From DASQFI01 sp035633215 (GTDB lineage Bacteria; Acidobacteriota; Vicinamibacteria; Vicinamibacterales; SCN-69-37), in contig DASQFI010000011.1 of NCBI GenBank assembly GCA_035633215.1, forward strand, positions 1 to 23,903: a DNA stretch of 23,903 nt, read 5' to 3'. This document shows positions 7,658 to 14,561 of the stretch, one piece after another. Each line of letters starts with the position of its first letter. The stretch's first letter is position 1. The notes under the pieces were generated by a model, which was given only the letters and a program-made list of their open reading frames with translations, had not been told where the DNA came from and searched no databases. A program made the position numbers and the translations under genes.

Positions 7658-7921
7658 TTACGGCGCCTGGCTCGTCAGGCGCGCCCGCACGGCCGCGACG
7701 ACTTTCCGGCTCGACGGCAGCACGCCAAGCACGGCCAGTGCGCCGGGGTCGATGACGGTCTCGCCATCGACCAGGACCTTGAACTCACCATAGCGGCCGC
7801 GAGCCATCTCGACGTCGACTCCGAGCTCCCGGCGAAGCCGCGCCGCCACACGGACGGCGTGCAGTCCGGAGACTCAATACGCGCAATAGCGAACAGTGAT
7901 GCGAGGATCAGTGAGAAGCAT
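7658..7921 (-). CDS. SelW-like (Rdx/SelT-SelW-SelH family) selenoprotein with in-frame TGA
   Basis: 87 residues if TGA at 7876-7874 is read as selenocysteine. Translation from ATG 7921 gives ITVRYC-A-Y-[TGA]-VSGLHAVRVAARL. The TGA is codon 16 and falls exactly at the second position of the family's redox CxxC/CxxU motif (C13-A-Y-U16). The downstream sequence fits the Rdx family: RRELGVDVEMARGRYGEFKVLVDGE, VIDPGALAVLGVLPSS and a final helix. A GGAGG site seven bases before ATG 7921 is one of the best ribosome sites in the window, though the frame closes after 15 codons under the standard code. Candidate SECIS stems lie directly after the TGA. The likely role is a small thioredoxin-fold oxidoreductase. 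Alternatives are a GTG start at 7849, which loses the active site, or a recent nonsense mutation of CxxC. Confidence 0.82.
7846..7867 (-). promoter_or_regulatory. Candidate bacterial SECIS hairpin after the SelW-like TGA
   Basis: Nine bases after the TGA the mRNA reads CUGCAC (7864-7859), loop GCCGUCC, GUGUGG (7851-7846). This gives six pairs including two G-U. The loop begins with G and starts about 16 bases after the UGA, which fits the general rule for bacterial SECIS elements. A competing stem CGGAC/GUCCG (7867-7863 with 7855-7851) overlaps it. Folding is by eye. Confidence 0.5.
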
Positions 7922-7958
7922 GATCGGACCTCCGAGTTCAGGTACGGCGGAAGATGCG

Positions 7959-8071
7959 GATCAGATCCCGGCGATGGAAGGGAAACAGGTCGCAGGGACC
8001 CGACATCTGCGCGGTGCGAAGCTCCTCGGAGCTTATAGGGTCCTGCGGGTGATTGCCGGGAATTCCTGATC
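7959..8071. ncRNA. Large imperfect hairpin: structured RNA, 5' leader element or small inverted-repeat element
   Basis: Four nested complementary pairs form one long rod: GATCAG (7959-7964) with CTGATC (8066-8071); CCCGGCGAT (7967-7975) with ATTGCCGGG (8052-8060), one G-U on the plus strand; CGCAGGGACCC (7991-8001) with GGGTCCTGCG (8038-8047), one bulge; and the tip AAGCTC-CTCG-GAGCTT (8019-8034). An asymmetric internal loop (15 versus 4 bases) lies between the second and third stems. It lies 38 bases upstream of the SelW-like start, so on the minus strand it would be part of that gene's leader. On the plus strand it pairs slightly better. It does not match tRNA-Sec, SRP RNA or 6S RNA as I know them. 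Confidence 0.5.
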
Positions 8072-8325
8072 AGCCGTCACTACAAGGCACGTTGTCGTCG
8101 CCCGACGAGCACGGGGAGTGTGCTCACCCGTTGTGCGCTGCAGTGACGCTCGATCTCTACCAGCCTCACCTCTGCAGGGTTATCAGCACGCCAGCCGGTC
8201 CCTGCGACTCTTGCACCGATCTCTTAAGCACGGGCTGTGCCAGTCAGATCCGCGCGCGAATGGGATGGGCGGCGCCTTCGCCGGGAATCGAGTGTTGAAA
8301 TTCCCCACGGTGACCTGCGGACTTT
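8072..8325. other. Non-coding stretch between the structured element and the methyltransferase
   Basis: About 250 bases with no supported gene. A 6-bp inverted repeat GAGCAC/GTGCTC lies around 8108-8126. Short open stretches on the plus strand lack ribosome sites and family resemblance. Confidence 0.5.
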
Positions 8326-8961
8326 TCAGCTGTTCGCGGGACGCTTGACGCCTGACAAGCAGAAGTGGCCGACGCCATCGACGTGAACGTCATCGACGTC
8401 AAAGGCCTCGAACAGCACACGCAGTTCCTCTACGCTGAAATAGTGGTGAGGCAGGCCCTTCTCGGGGCCGTCGAGCGGCAGGAACGTGCCAGGCTCGATC
8501 TCGTCGAACGCCGACGCCTGATTCCGAAAGGCCGGCACCGTCACGAAAACGAGGCCGCGTGGGTTCAGAACGCGGGTCATCTCGGCGACGAGCCCTCGAA
8601 TCGCCGCCAGGCGGGCATGGTGAATCACCTGTACGGCAATGACGGCATCGAAAAACGCATCCGGATACGGAAGCGGATCGTGCATGCTCCCGACGCGGAC
8701 GTCGGCGTCTAGCCCCTCGGACGCGAGCCATTGACCCGCGAGTCGTGTGCCTTCGAGGGAATCGTCCAGGCCAGAGACCGAGAAGCCGAGCCGGGCGAAA
8801 TGGACGAGGTGCCGTCCTGTTCCACTTCCGAGATCCAGCACCCGTTTCGCGCGCAAGTCCATCAGCCGCGTGCCGAGTCGTGCGACGTCTTCGTGGACGT
8901 CGAGGAAGACGCGCCCACGTTCCGTGAAGATGCCGTTCCAGGGATTGGCAGACTCAGCCAC
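8326..8961 (-). CDS. Class I SAM-dependent methyltransferase
   Basis: 211 residues, a complete Rossmann-fold methyltransferase. VLDLGSGTGRHLVHFARLGF (motif I, about 41-60) binds SAM, GLDDS is the acidic end of strand 2, and DAVIAVQVIHH (motif IV region) and LNPRGLVFVTVPAF follow as in Methyltransf_11/25 proteins. The C-terminus FSVEELRVLFEAFDVDDVHV is the usual closing segment. The methyl acceptor is unknown. The start is GTG 8961, with GGGAGGAG about 11 bases upstream. It lies 71 bases after the radical SAM gene on the same strand and may be cotranscribed. Confidence 0.9.
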   Translation of the reverse strand: MAESANPWNGIFTERGRVFLDVHEDVARLGTRLMDLRAKRVLDLGSGTGRHLVHFARLGFSVSGLDDSLEGTRLAGQWLASEGLDADVRVGSMHDPLPYPDAFFDAVIAVQVIHHARLAAIRGLVAEMTRVLNPRGLVFVTVPAFRNQASAFDEIEPGTFLPLDGPEKGLPHHYFSVEELRVLFEAFDVDDVHVDGVGHFCLSGVKRPANS

Positions 8962-9032
8962 GCTGGCCGCGACTCCTCCCTCGAGGGCAGGGGCCCCGAG
9001 GTCGTGCCGACATCTTACTCAGCAAGACCGTC

Positions 9033-10268
9033 TCACGCGGCGCGGCTTGCGGGCCGGGGGCGCCCCACCGGCTTCATGCGACGCCGGAACACCGGCCGTG
9101 CGGCCATCCTGACGAGCCGGCGCCAGGCCTCATACCCGTAAAACCCCGTGTCACGATCCGCCAGGAGCGCCGCATCGTCCGGATTGACGACGAGACTGAC
9201 CTCGATATTCGGCGCGGCGCCAATCGGCAGCCAGTGACGCCGGCAGGCATCGTACAGGTGCCGCATGACGAGGCGCATGTCGTCGTAGGACGGCGGCGGC
9301 CAGTCTTCCATGTCCGATCCGATCGTCGGCCGGAAGATGCAGACCGTCGGGAAGGCGCCGTGCGCGGTGATGATGTCGATTCCTCTCATCGTGTGCTCGA
9401 TCGGCTCGACGCCGGCAATGATCTCGCCCGACACAGCGCCGCGCGGCATCCGCTTCGCGCAGTACTCCATCGCGTCGAAGAACAGGCGCTGTCCGAGCAT
9501 GCGCTCCTTGCCCGGGCAAATGCGAGCGAACCACTTCGGATCGAGGAATTCGACGCAAAAGGAGAGATGATCGACGCCGAGATCAATGAGCCGGTCGTAC
9601 CGGCTGAAGTCCTTTTCCGGCGCCAGCTGAAGGCCGACGAGCATGCCAACCTGTTCCTTGATCGCTTTCACATACGGCTCGGCGAACGCGATCCCGCGCG
9701 TTCCCTGGAAGCCGCCGTTCAGATGCACGAACGTCGCGCCGGAGTAGTCGCGGGCGGCGCGGCAAGTCTCGACGACGTCGGCCACGGCCTTGTCGCGGGC
9801 CTCCGAGGCGCCGACGTTCTGACCGGTCGTGCAGAAGCGACAATTGAGGGGCGGCGCGTAATTCCAGAACGTGCAGACCATGTTGATGTAGATGCCAAGG
9901 TAGGTGCCCTGCAGCACGCCGATCCGGCTCATCGGAATCTCTCGCGACGTCGTCCACCGGTACCACTCGGGCTCGTCCGGGAGCCGCACGCGATACCGTG
10001 TTCCGGAACGATCGTCGACGATGAGGTGGCCGATCTCTGTTTCGTGATGCAACCGGTAGGGCGAGCGGGTCGCAAACCGCTCGGTCACGGGCGCGTTGAC
10101 CCAGATCTCCTCTTTCACCCAGGACTTTGCCGGCAATGCGAGTTCGAGCCCGGACCCGAGCCCCGCGCGCGTGCGCGAGACGCCGCGGGCACCATCGAGT
10201 GGCACGTCCGGCGGGACGCGCAGGCCCTTGCAGAACAGATCGATCTCAAGCTCGCAGGCGTTCAGCAT
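9033..10268 (-). CDS. Radical SAM protein with unusual C-x10-C-x2-C motif
   Basis: 411 residues. A 110-residue N-terminal region precedes a TIM-barrel radical SAM core. The cluster-binding cysteines are C132, C143 and C146 (MVCTFWNYAPPLNCRFCTTGQ), that is C-x10-C-x2-C instead of the usual C-x3-C-x2-C. The FVHLNGGFQGTRG segment is in the position of the GGE motif, and later LGVDHLSFCVEFLD and VSGEIIAGVEP fit barrel strands. The C-terminus is basic. It overlaps the upstream small membrane protein by seven bases, so the two are translationally coupled. I recognise the superfamily but not the reaction. The start is ATG 10268 with GAGGG ten bases before. Confidence 0.82.
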   Translation of the reverse strand: MLNACELEIDLFCKGLRVPPDVPLDGARGVSRTRAGLGSGLELALPAKSWVKEEIWVNAPVTERFATRSPYRLHHETEIGHLIVDDRSGTRYRVRLPDEPEWYRWTTSREIPMSRIGVLQGTYLGIYINMVCTFWNYAPPLNCRFCTTGQNVGASEARDKAVADVVETCRAARDYSGATFVHLNGGFQGTRGIAFAEPYVKAIKEQVGMLVGLQLAPEKDFSRYDRLIDLGVDHLSFCVEFLDPKWFARICPGKERMLGQRLFFDAMEYCAKRMPRGAVSGEIIAGVEPIEHTMRGIDIITAHGAFPTVCIFRPTIGSDMEDWPPPSYDDMRLVMRHLYDACRRHWLPIGAAPNIEVSLVVNPDDAALLADRDTGFYGYEAWRRLVRMAARPVFRRRMKPVGRPRPASRAA

Positions 10269-10621
10269 TTGCGCGGTCCCTCACCGCCCAAGCGGCCAGA
10301 AACAACAGAGCCGGCCCGATCGTCAGGCAGCGGGACCGGCGGCCAGACAGTCAGCGCGAAAAAGAGAAGGGCGCTCACGACCGTGGTGATGCTGCCGACG
10401 AGCCGCCAACGCAGGCTGGCGATCAACCCGACGAGGATCCCCAGATGCGCCAGTTGCGCGACCCACACGCCAGGTGGCGGCGCTGGCGAGCCACTGAACC
10501 ACTCCGTGACGTGTTCGACGAAGAACCCGAGCCACAGCACCGCCGCGGCGACTGCCACGAGGCTGGCCACCAGCTTGAGTGCCCGACTCACGACCACAAG
10601 AGCCACCAATGACCTCGTCAT
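10262..10621 (-). CDS. Small membrane protein of unknown function
   Basis: 119 residues with about three predicted membrane helices: ALKLVASLVAVAAAVLWLGFF (residues 14-34), VAQLAHLGILVGLIASL (about 53-70) and VGSITTVVSALLFFALTVW (about 75-93). An EHVTEWFSG loop follows the first helix. The C-terminus is hydrophilic. Its last codons overlap the start of the radical SAM gene, which implies joint expression. It resembles small DUF membrane proteins seen in Bacteroidota and Acidobacteriota, but I cannot assign a function. ATG 10621 has only a weak ribosome site. Confidence 0.72.
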   Translation of the reverse strand: MTRSLVALVVVSRALKLVASLVAVAAAVLWLGFFVEHVTEWFSGSPAPPPGVWVAQLAHLGILVGLIASLRWRLVGSITTVVSALLFFALTVWPPVPLPDDRAGSVVSGRLGGEGPRKC

Positions 10622-10796
10622 GAGCTTCTGACCGAGGGAAGCCCCGCGCCGTAACCAAGCAACCGCAATGCCAGCCGGGCGGAGAGCTATCGGACCGCCC
10701 TGCGCCTCGGCGGACCGGGTCCAGCCCGGCTCAGGAACGGGGCCTGCGGAGTCCTTCGCGCTCTGTGAGAAAAAAGACCCACTCCCCGTCCGGGTT
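10622..10796. other. Divergent intergenic region upstream of ric
   Basis: GC-rich stretch without a gene, between the small membrane protein and the ric promoter. It must contain the minus-strand promoter. I see no clear repeat besides the palindrome at 10797-10812. Confidence 0.5.
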
Positions 10797-10846
10797 TATG
10801 ACGTCCGTCATAGGACGCAGCCCTGCCCGCGCCTAGGCTGACTGCA
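10797..10846 (+). promoter_or_regulatory. Crp/Fnr-type operator and class II promoter of ric
   Basis: TATGAC-GTCC-GTCATA (10797-10812) is a perfect palindrome with 6-base arms and a 4-base spacer; its TGAC-N4-GTCA core resembles NnrR/Dnr sites (TTGAC-N4-GTCAA). If it is centred at -41.5, transcription would start at 10846, and positions -12 to -7 read TAGGCT (T, A and final T of TATAAT). The same architecture is found before the nos operon at 23613-23662. Confidence 0.7.
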
Positions 10847-10884
10847 GACGCTCCTGAGCGTCTTCCCGCTCATCGAGGTGCCGT

Positions 10885-11625
10885 ATGACAAATTCGCCTG
10901 CCCTGCTCCCGCTCGCAGCCCGGTCGCTCTCCGACCTGGTGAAACATGATGCCCGCGCCGCGATTGTGCTCGAGCGATTTGGCCTCGACTACTGCTGCGG
11001 CGGTCAACAGACGCTGGAGGAGGCCACGGCCGCACGCGAAATCCCCGTCGCGCCCGTGATCGACGCGCTGGACGCACTGGGGGACCCGCCCGAAGGGGCT
11101 CAGGTCGAGGAGAAATGGGCCGAGCTCGACGCGCTCACGGGTCACATCGTCGAGCGTCACCATGAATATGTGCGTCGCGTGACGCCGACCATCGAGGCCT
11201 GGCTCGACAAGCTAGCCACACGCCACGGAGGCCGGCATCCCGAGCTGCTCCGGGTCCGCGAGACGTTCGGCCAGCTCTCGAGCGAGCTCACGACGCACAT
11301 GGCGAAGGAAGAAAACCTTCTCTTCCCGTTCATCGACGAACTGGCCGCGGCGCGACGGACTCGAACGCCGCTGCCGATCTCCGCGTTCGGCACGGTCCTG
11401 CACCCGGTGCGCGTGATGGAAGCCGACCACCGCGCGGCGGGCGATCTGCTCGCGCGCCTCCGCGCGCTCACGGGCGGCTATGCGGTCCCGGACGATGCCT
11501 GCACGACCTACCGGCTGTGCTACGCGGAACTCGAGCGCTACGAGGCGGACCTGCACCGGCACGTGCATCTGGAGAACCACGTGCTCTTCCCACAGGCGCT
11601 CGAACTCGAGCGAGAGCTGACCTGA
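10885..11625 (+). CDS. ric: RIC-family iron-sulfur cluster repair di-iron protein (ScdA/YtfE/DnrN)
   Basis: 246 residues. An N-terminal ScdA_N-like domain carries the FGLDYCCGGQQTL motif (C37, C38). A hemerythrin-like four-helix domain supplies the di-iron ligands: HHEYVRR, HMAKEENLLFP, EADHRAAG and HRHVHLENHVLFP. The protein repairs Fe-S clusters damaged by nitric oxide or oxidative stress in the cytoplasm. ATG 10885 is preceded by GAGG six bases earlier. It lies behind a TATGAC-N4-GTCATA operator shared with the nos operon and 47 bases before the Crp/Fnr gene. This context supports an NO-responsive role. Confidence 0.94.
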   Translation: MTNSPALLPLAARSLSDLVKHDARAAIVLERFGLDYCCGGQQTLEEATAAREIPVAPVIDALDALGDPPEGAQVEEKWAELDALTGHIVERHHEYVRRVTPTIEAWLDKLATRHGGRHPELLRVRETFGQLSSELTTHMAKEENLLFPFIDELAAARRTRTPLPISAFGTVLHPVRVMEADHRAAGDLLARLRALTGGYAVPDDACTTYRLCYAELERYEADLHRHVHLENHVLFPQALELERELT

Positions 11626-11634
11626 ACCAGTCGA

Positions 11635-11672
11635 TTGCGGGAACGCCGACCGCGCCGTATATATTCTCGGGC
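11635..11672 (+). promoter_or_regulatory. Candidate promoter of the Crp/Fnr gene, possibly leaderless
   Basis: TTGCGG (11635-11640) and TATATA (11658-11663) are 17 bases apart. The -10 region is an AT-rich island (TATATATT) in GC-rich DNA. It ends only seven bases before ATG 11673, which has no Shine-Dalgarno, so the mRNA may begin at or next to the start codon. Confidence 0.45.
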
Positions 11673-12359
11673 ATGCTTCGCCCGACGGCGGCCGTGCTGG
11701 CGCAGATCCCGCTGTTCCGGCGCGTCACGCTGGAGGATCGTGAGCGGCTCGTGAAAGTCGCGCAGCTGCGGCTCTACGAGCGCGGGGATCCGGTTTTCGC
11801 GGAGGGCGATCCCTCCGATTTCTTCTACATCGTCGTCAGCGGCCGCGTGAAGGTGTACAAGCACACACCGACCGGAAGCGATCTGATTCTGGAGATTTTT
11901 GGTCCGGGCGGGCCGCTCGGCGCCGTCGCGGCCTACGAGTCGAGGCCGTATCCTGCTTCGTCCGAAGCGCTCGAGTCGACGACCTGCCTGCTCATCCCGC
12001 GCGAGACGTTCTTCGAGCTGCTCGAGCAGCATCCGTCGCTGGTCCGCGGCCTGCTGGGCAGCCTGTCGCTTCGCCTCGTCGAGCTGACGACGCGTCTCGC
12101 GGAGCTGACGGGCGGTCGCGTGGAAACGCGATTCGCGCGGCTTTTTCTCAAGTTGGCCGACCAGCTCGGACGTCCCGAGCGCGGCGGCGTCTTTATTCCG
12201 CTGCCGCTCGCCCGACAGGAGCTGGCGGACTTGACCGGCACGACGATCGAGACCAGCATCCGGATCATGAGCCGATGGGGGAAGGAAGACGTCCTTCGGA
12301 CCGAGAAGGACGGATTCGTGGTCGTCGATCGCGCTGCGCTCCAGGCGCTGGCGGGTTGA
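11673..12359 (+). CDS. Crp/Fnr-family transcription regulator (Dnr/NnrR-like)
   Basis: 228 residues. An N-terminal cyclic-nucleotide-binding fold (about 10-125: RLYERGDPVFAEGDPSDFFYIVVSGRVKVY) is joined by a dimerisation helix to a C-terminal winged helix. The recognition segment LADLTGTTIETSIRIMSRW keeps the E and R of FNR's E-x-x-S-R but has Ile in place of Ser. There is only one cysteine (TTCLLIP), so no FNR-type [4Fe-4S] sensor. Sensing of NO through heme, as in Dnr, is a family-based inference. Next to ric and the nos operon, it is the obvious candidate to bind the two TATGAC-N4-GTCATA sites. Its stop is five bases from the nosY stop (convergent). I chose ATG 11673 because the upstream frame lies inside ric. 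Confidence 0.9.
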   Translation: MLRPTAAVLAQIPLFRRVTLEDRERLVKVAQLRLYERGDPVFAEGDPSDFFYIVVSGRVKVYKHTPTGSDLILEIFGPGGPLGAVAAYESRPYPASSEALESTTCLLIPRETFFELLEQHPSLVRGLLGSLSLRLVELTTRLAELTGGRVETRFARLFLKLADQLGRPERGGVFIPLPLARQELADLTGTTIETSIRIMSRWGKEDVLRTEKDGFVVVDRAALQALAG

Positions 12360-12364
12360 TGGCG

Positions 12365-13210
12365 CTAAATGTCGGCGCGGTTGAGCTTCACGACAGCCGC
12401 CGAGAGCGGCGCCAGAATCCACAAGAGGAGTGACGCTCCAAGCCAGAGCGTCGCGCCGGCCGCGCCGCCCGTGAAGCGGAGAAAGGCGAGCGACGCGGCG
12501 CCAAACGCCGTCGGCCCCTCCACCGCCAGGAGCGTGCCCGTCCGCACGGCATCGACGGGGTTCACGATGGCGGCCACCATCAACACGCGCGACGCCAGAC
12601 CGGAAGGCAGCAGCGACGCCACGCCGAGCGCCGCGACGTCGAAGAGCACGACCGCGACGAACCAGACGACGAGGACCAGTGCCAGGTTGCGTGCGCGGCG
12701 GGTGCTGGCGTCGCCGGCCGCGACGAGCGCCGCCAGGGCCAGAAATACACCCGTCAGCACGAACGCCCCGCCCACGACGCCGAGAAAACTGAGGACGCCG
12801 TCCTGCCCGGTCCGCGCGAACAGGACCAGCCCCGCGGCGCCAAACCCGATGCTCTGCGCGGACACGATCGCGAGGAAGACGCCCAGCAGGCGGCCCGCCA
12901 GGACGGTCTGCCGGGCGATCGGCTGGGAGAAGAGCAGCTCGGCCGCGCCGGCATCCGGCGTGAGCGCCATGACCCCAAACACGAGCGACGTCAGCGGAAC
13001 CAGCAGCAGGACGAGCTGTACGAGCGAAGCGGCCGTGCGCGCAAAGTCCTGGATCCCGCTCCCGCCGCTGAGGACATATCCGGACGCGGAGACGGCCAGG
13101 GCCAGTGCCGCAAAGACGACGGTGAACGTCTGCGTCCAACGGGAGCGGACGGACAGTCGCAGTTCCTGTCGAGCGCACAGCCAGACGGCGGCCCAGGAGC
13201 GGGGCTTCAT
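12365..13210 (-). CDS. nosY: NosY-like ABC transporter permease
   Basis: 281 residues, with about six hydrophobic helices (for example TFTVVFAALALAVSASGYVL, LVQLVLLLVPLTSLVFGV, VLTGVFLALAALVAA). The segment PDAGAAELLFSQPIARQTVLAGR is typical of ABC-2 permeases of the NosY/CcmB type. With the ATPase NosF and periplasmic NosD it forms the NosDFY machine needed for maturation of the Cu-S centre of NosZ. Its ATG overlaps the nosL stop as ATGA. It is the last gene of the operon. Confidence 0.9.
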   Translation of the reverse strand: MKPRSWAAVWLCARQELRLSVRSRWTQTFTVVFAALALAVSASGYVLSGGSGIQDFARTAASLVQLVLLLVPLTSLVFGVMALTPDAGAAELLFSQPIARQTVLAGRLLGVFLAIVSAQSIGFGAAGLVLFARTGQDGVLSFLGVVGGAFVLTGVFLALAALVAAGDASTRRARNLALVLVVWFVAVVLFDVAALGVASLLPSGLASRVLMVAAIVNPVDAVRTGTLLAVEGPTAFGAASLAFLRFTGGAAGATLWLGASLLLWILAPLSAAVVKLNRADI

Positions 13211-13662
13211 CGCGATCCCCCGAGCCCGCCGGGAAACGCGTCCGACAGACTGACCGGCGTGCCCGCGCTGGCGGCGGGATCGGCCGCGCGCGTTGAGGCA
13301 GATGCATGCGCGACGAGGTGCGAGCCCATGGGCGCCGTCAAAGTCTCCACACGTGTGAACACCGCCGCTCGCGCCGGTACCCATGCGAGCGTCGAGTGGT
13401 CGGCGACGTACACGGTGGTCCGTGCGTCCAGGCTGCCGGCGCCTTTCAAGTAGTTCGCCAGACAGCCCAGGTCGTCGAAGAACTTCGGCTCCTCGAGCGG
13501 CGCCACGATCTGCGATGCGAAACGACGGTCGGACACGATCATGCGGCAGTAGGCGCACACGTCGTGGCCGCTGTCGAGCGCGGCGGGAGCCGGCGCGTTC
13601 GATCCGCACGCCGCTCCGGCGGCCACGGCCGCGAGGATCGAGACGAGGACGGTCCGCGCCAT
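13207..13662 (-). CDS. nosL: NosL-like copper chaperone
   Basis: 151 residues. After a signal sequence with a possible, atypical lipobox (AAGAACGS) comes HDVCAYCRMIVSDRRFASQIV, the NosL metal-binding block (C-x2-C-x-M), then EPKFFDDLGCLANYL and VYVADHSTLAWVPARAAVF, all conserved in the family. NosL delivers Cu(I) for NosZ assembly on the outer face of the membrane. ATG 13662 overlaps the nosF stop (TGATG), and its own stop overlaps the nosY start. A GTG one codon upstream is an alternative start with GGAGG six bases before it. Confidence 0.92.
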   Translation of the reverse strand: MARTVLVSILAAVAAGAACGSNAPAPAALDSGHDVCAYCRMIVSDRRFASQIVAPLEEPKFFDDLGCLANYLKGAGSLDARTTVYVADHSTLAWVPARAAVFTRVETLTAPMGSHLVAHASASTRAADPAASAGTPVSLSDAFPGGLGGSR

Positions 13663-14561
13663 CACTTCGATCCTCCGACGAGCTCATGATAGAAGCCATC
13701 GAGCCGACCTTCTTCCGCGGTCAGACCGCGAATCGTCGCCCCCGATCCCCGCACGATGTCGAGAACGGCCACGCGTTCAGCCGCCGGCGCGGGGACGATG
13801 AGCTGGTCCGCGGCCCAGACCACGCGGGGCGCGCGCTGGCGCACCAGATCCAGAAGTCCGTCCGGGAGCCTGTCGATCGCGATCTTCATCACGCCGCGGT
13901 CCGCCAGTTTCCCCGCCAGCTCGCGCGAGGTCAGCGCCGCGACGAGGCGGCCTCCGACGAGCACGACAAATCGATCGGCGAGCCGCTCGACATCGCCCAT
14001 CTGGTGCGAGCTGAACAGCACCGTCTGGCCGTCCGCGCGGCGGGATTCGATGACGCCGTAGAACGCGCACAGGCCGTCTGGATCGAGCGCGGCGGTCGGC
14101 TCGTCGAGCAGCAGGACGGGCGAGCGCGGCAGCATCGCTACCGCCAACCCCAGGCGCTGCGTCATGCCTCCCGAGTAGGTGCCGACGGCGCGCGCGCCGG
14201 CCCCATTGAGGCCCGTGGATTTCATGACATCGCGGGCGCGATCCGCGGCGACGCCCCGGAGCGAACGGTAAAACTCCACGACCTCGTCGCCGGTGAGGCT
14301 GTCGGGAAACGAGACCTTCTGAGGAAGAAAGGAGCACCACTGCCGGGCGGATGGATCGGTCGCGGGCCGGCCAGGCTCGCCAATCAGCACGTCGCCCGTC
14401 GTCGGATGGATCAGGCCGGCCGCCGCCTTGATCGACGTCGTCTTCCCCGAGCCGTTCGGGCCAAGCAGGGCGACGACCTCGCCGCGTCGCACCTCGAACG
14501 TCAGCGCCGAGACCGCCTCAACACTGCCAAACCGTTTGCCGAGACCGCGGAAGGCGATCAC
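13662..14561 (-). CDS. nosF: NosF ABC transporter ATPase
   Basis: 299 residues. Walker A is GPNGSGKTT. The signature motif is YSGGMTQR rather than LSGGQ. Walker B is LLLDEPTAALD, and the switch histidine is in SSHQMGDVE. The C-terminal 90 residues are the variable NosF extension. It powers the NosDFY complex. I chose GTG 14561 because it overlaps the nosD stop as GTGA, has GGGAGG four bases upstream and starts with the conserved IAFRGLGKRFG; ATG 14591 would add ten unlike residues. Confidence 0.93.
   Translation of the reverse strand: MIAFRGLGKRFGSVEAVSALTFEVRRGEVVALLGPNGSGKTTSIKAAAGLIHPTTGDVLIGEPGRPATDPSARQWCSFLPQKVSFPDSLTGDEVVEFYRSLRGVAADRARDVMKSTGLNGAGARAVGTYSGGMTQRLGLAVAMLPRSPVLLLDEPTAALDPDGLCAFYGVIESRRADGQTVLFSSHQMGDVERLADRFVVLVGGRLVAALTSRELAGKLADRGVMKIAIDRLPDGLLDLVRQRAPRVVWAADQLIVPAPAAERVAVLDIVRGSGATIRGLTAEEGRLDGFYHELVGGSK

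Noticed and set aside
7941..8080. Possible selC (tRNA-Sec) next to the selenoprotein gene
   Set aside because: The GGCGGAAGATG sequence recalls a tRNA-Sec end, but there is no T loop (GTTCGA) or TCA anticodon arm, and the long rod structure is incompatible with a cloverleaf.
8053..8298. Cysteine-containing plus-strand frame in the non-coding stretch
   Set aside because: GTG start without a ribosome site, overlap with the structured element and no family resemblance.
11538..13307. Long minus-strand open frame across ric, the regulator and nosY
   Set aside because: It is the antisense or alternate-frame shadow of conserved genes in high-GC DNA; the translation is arginine-rich and matches no family.
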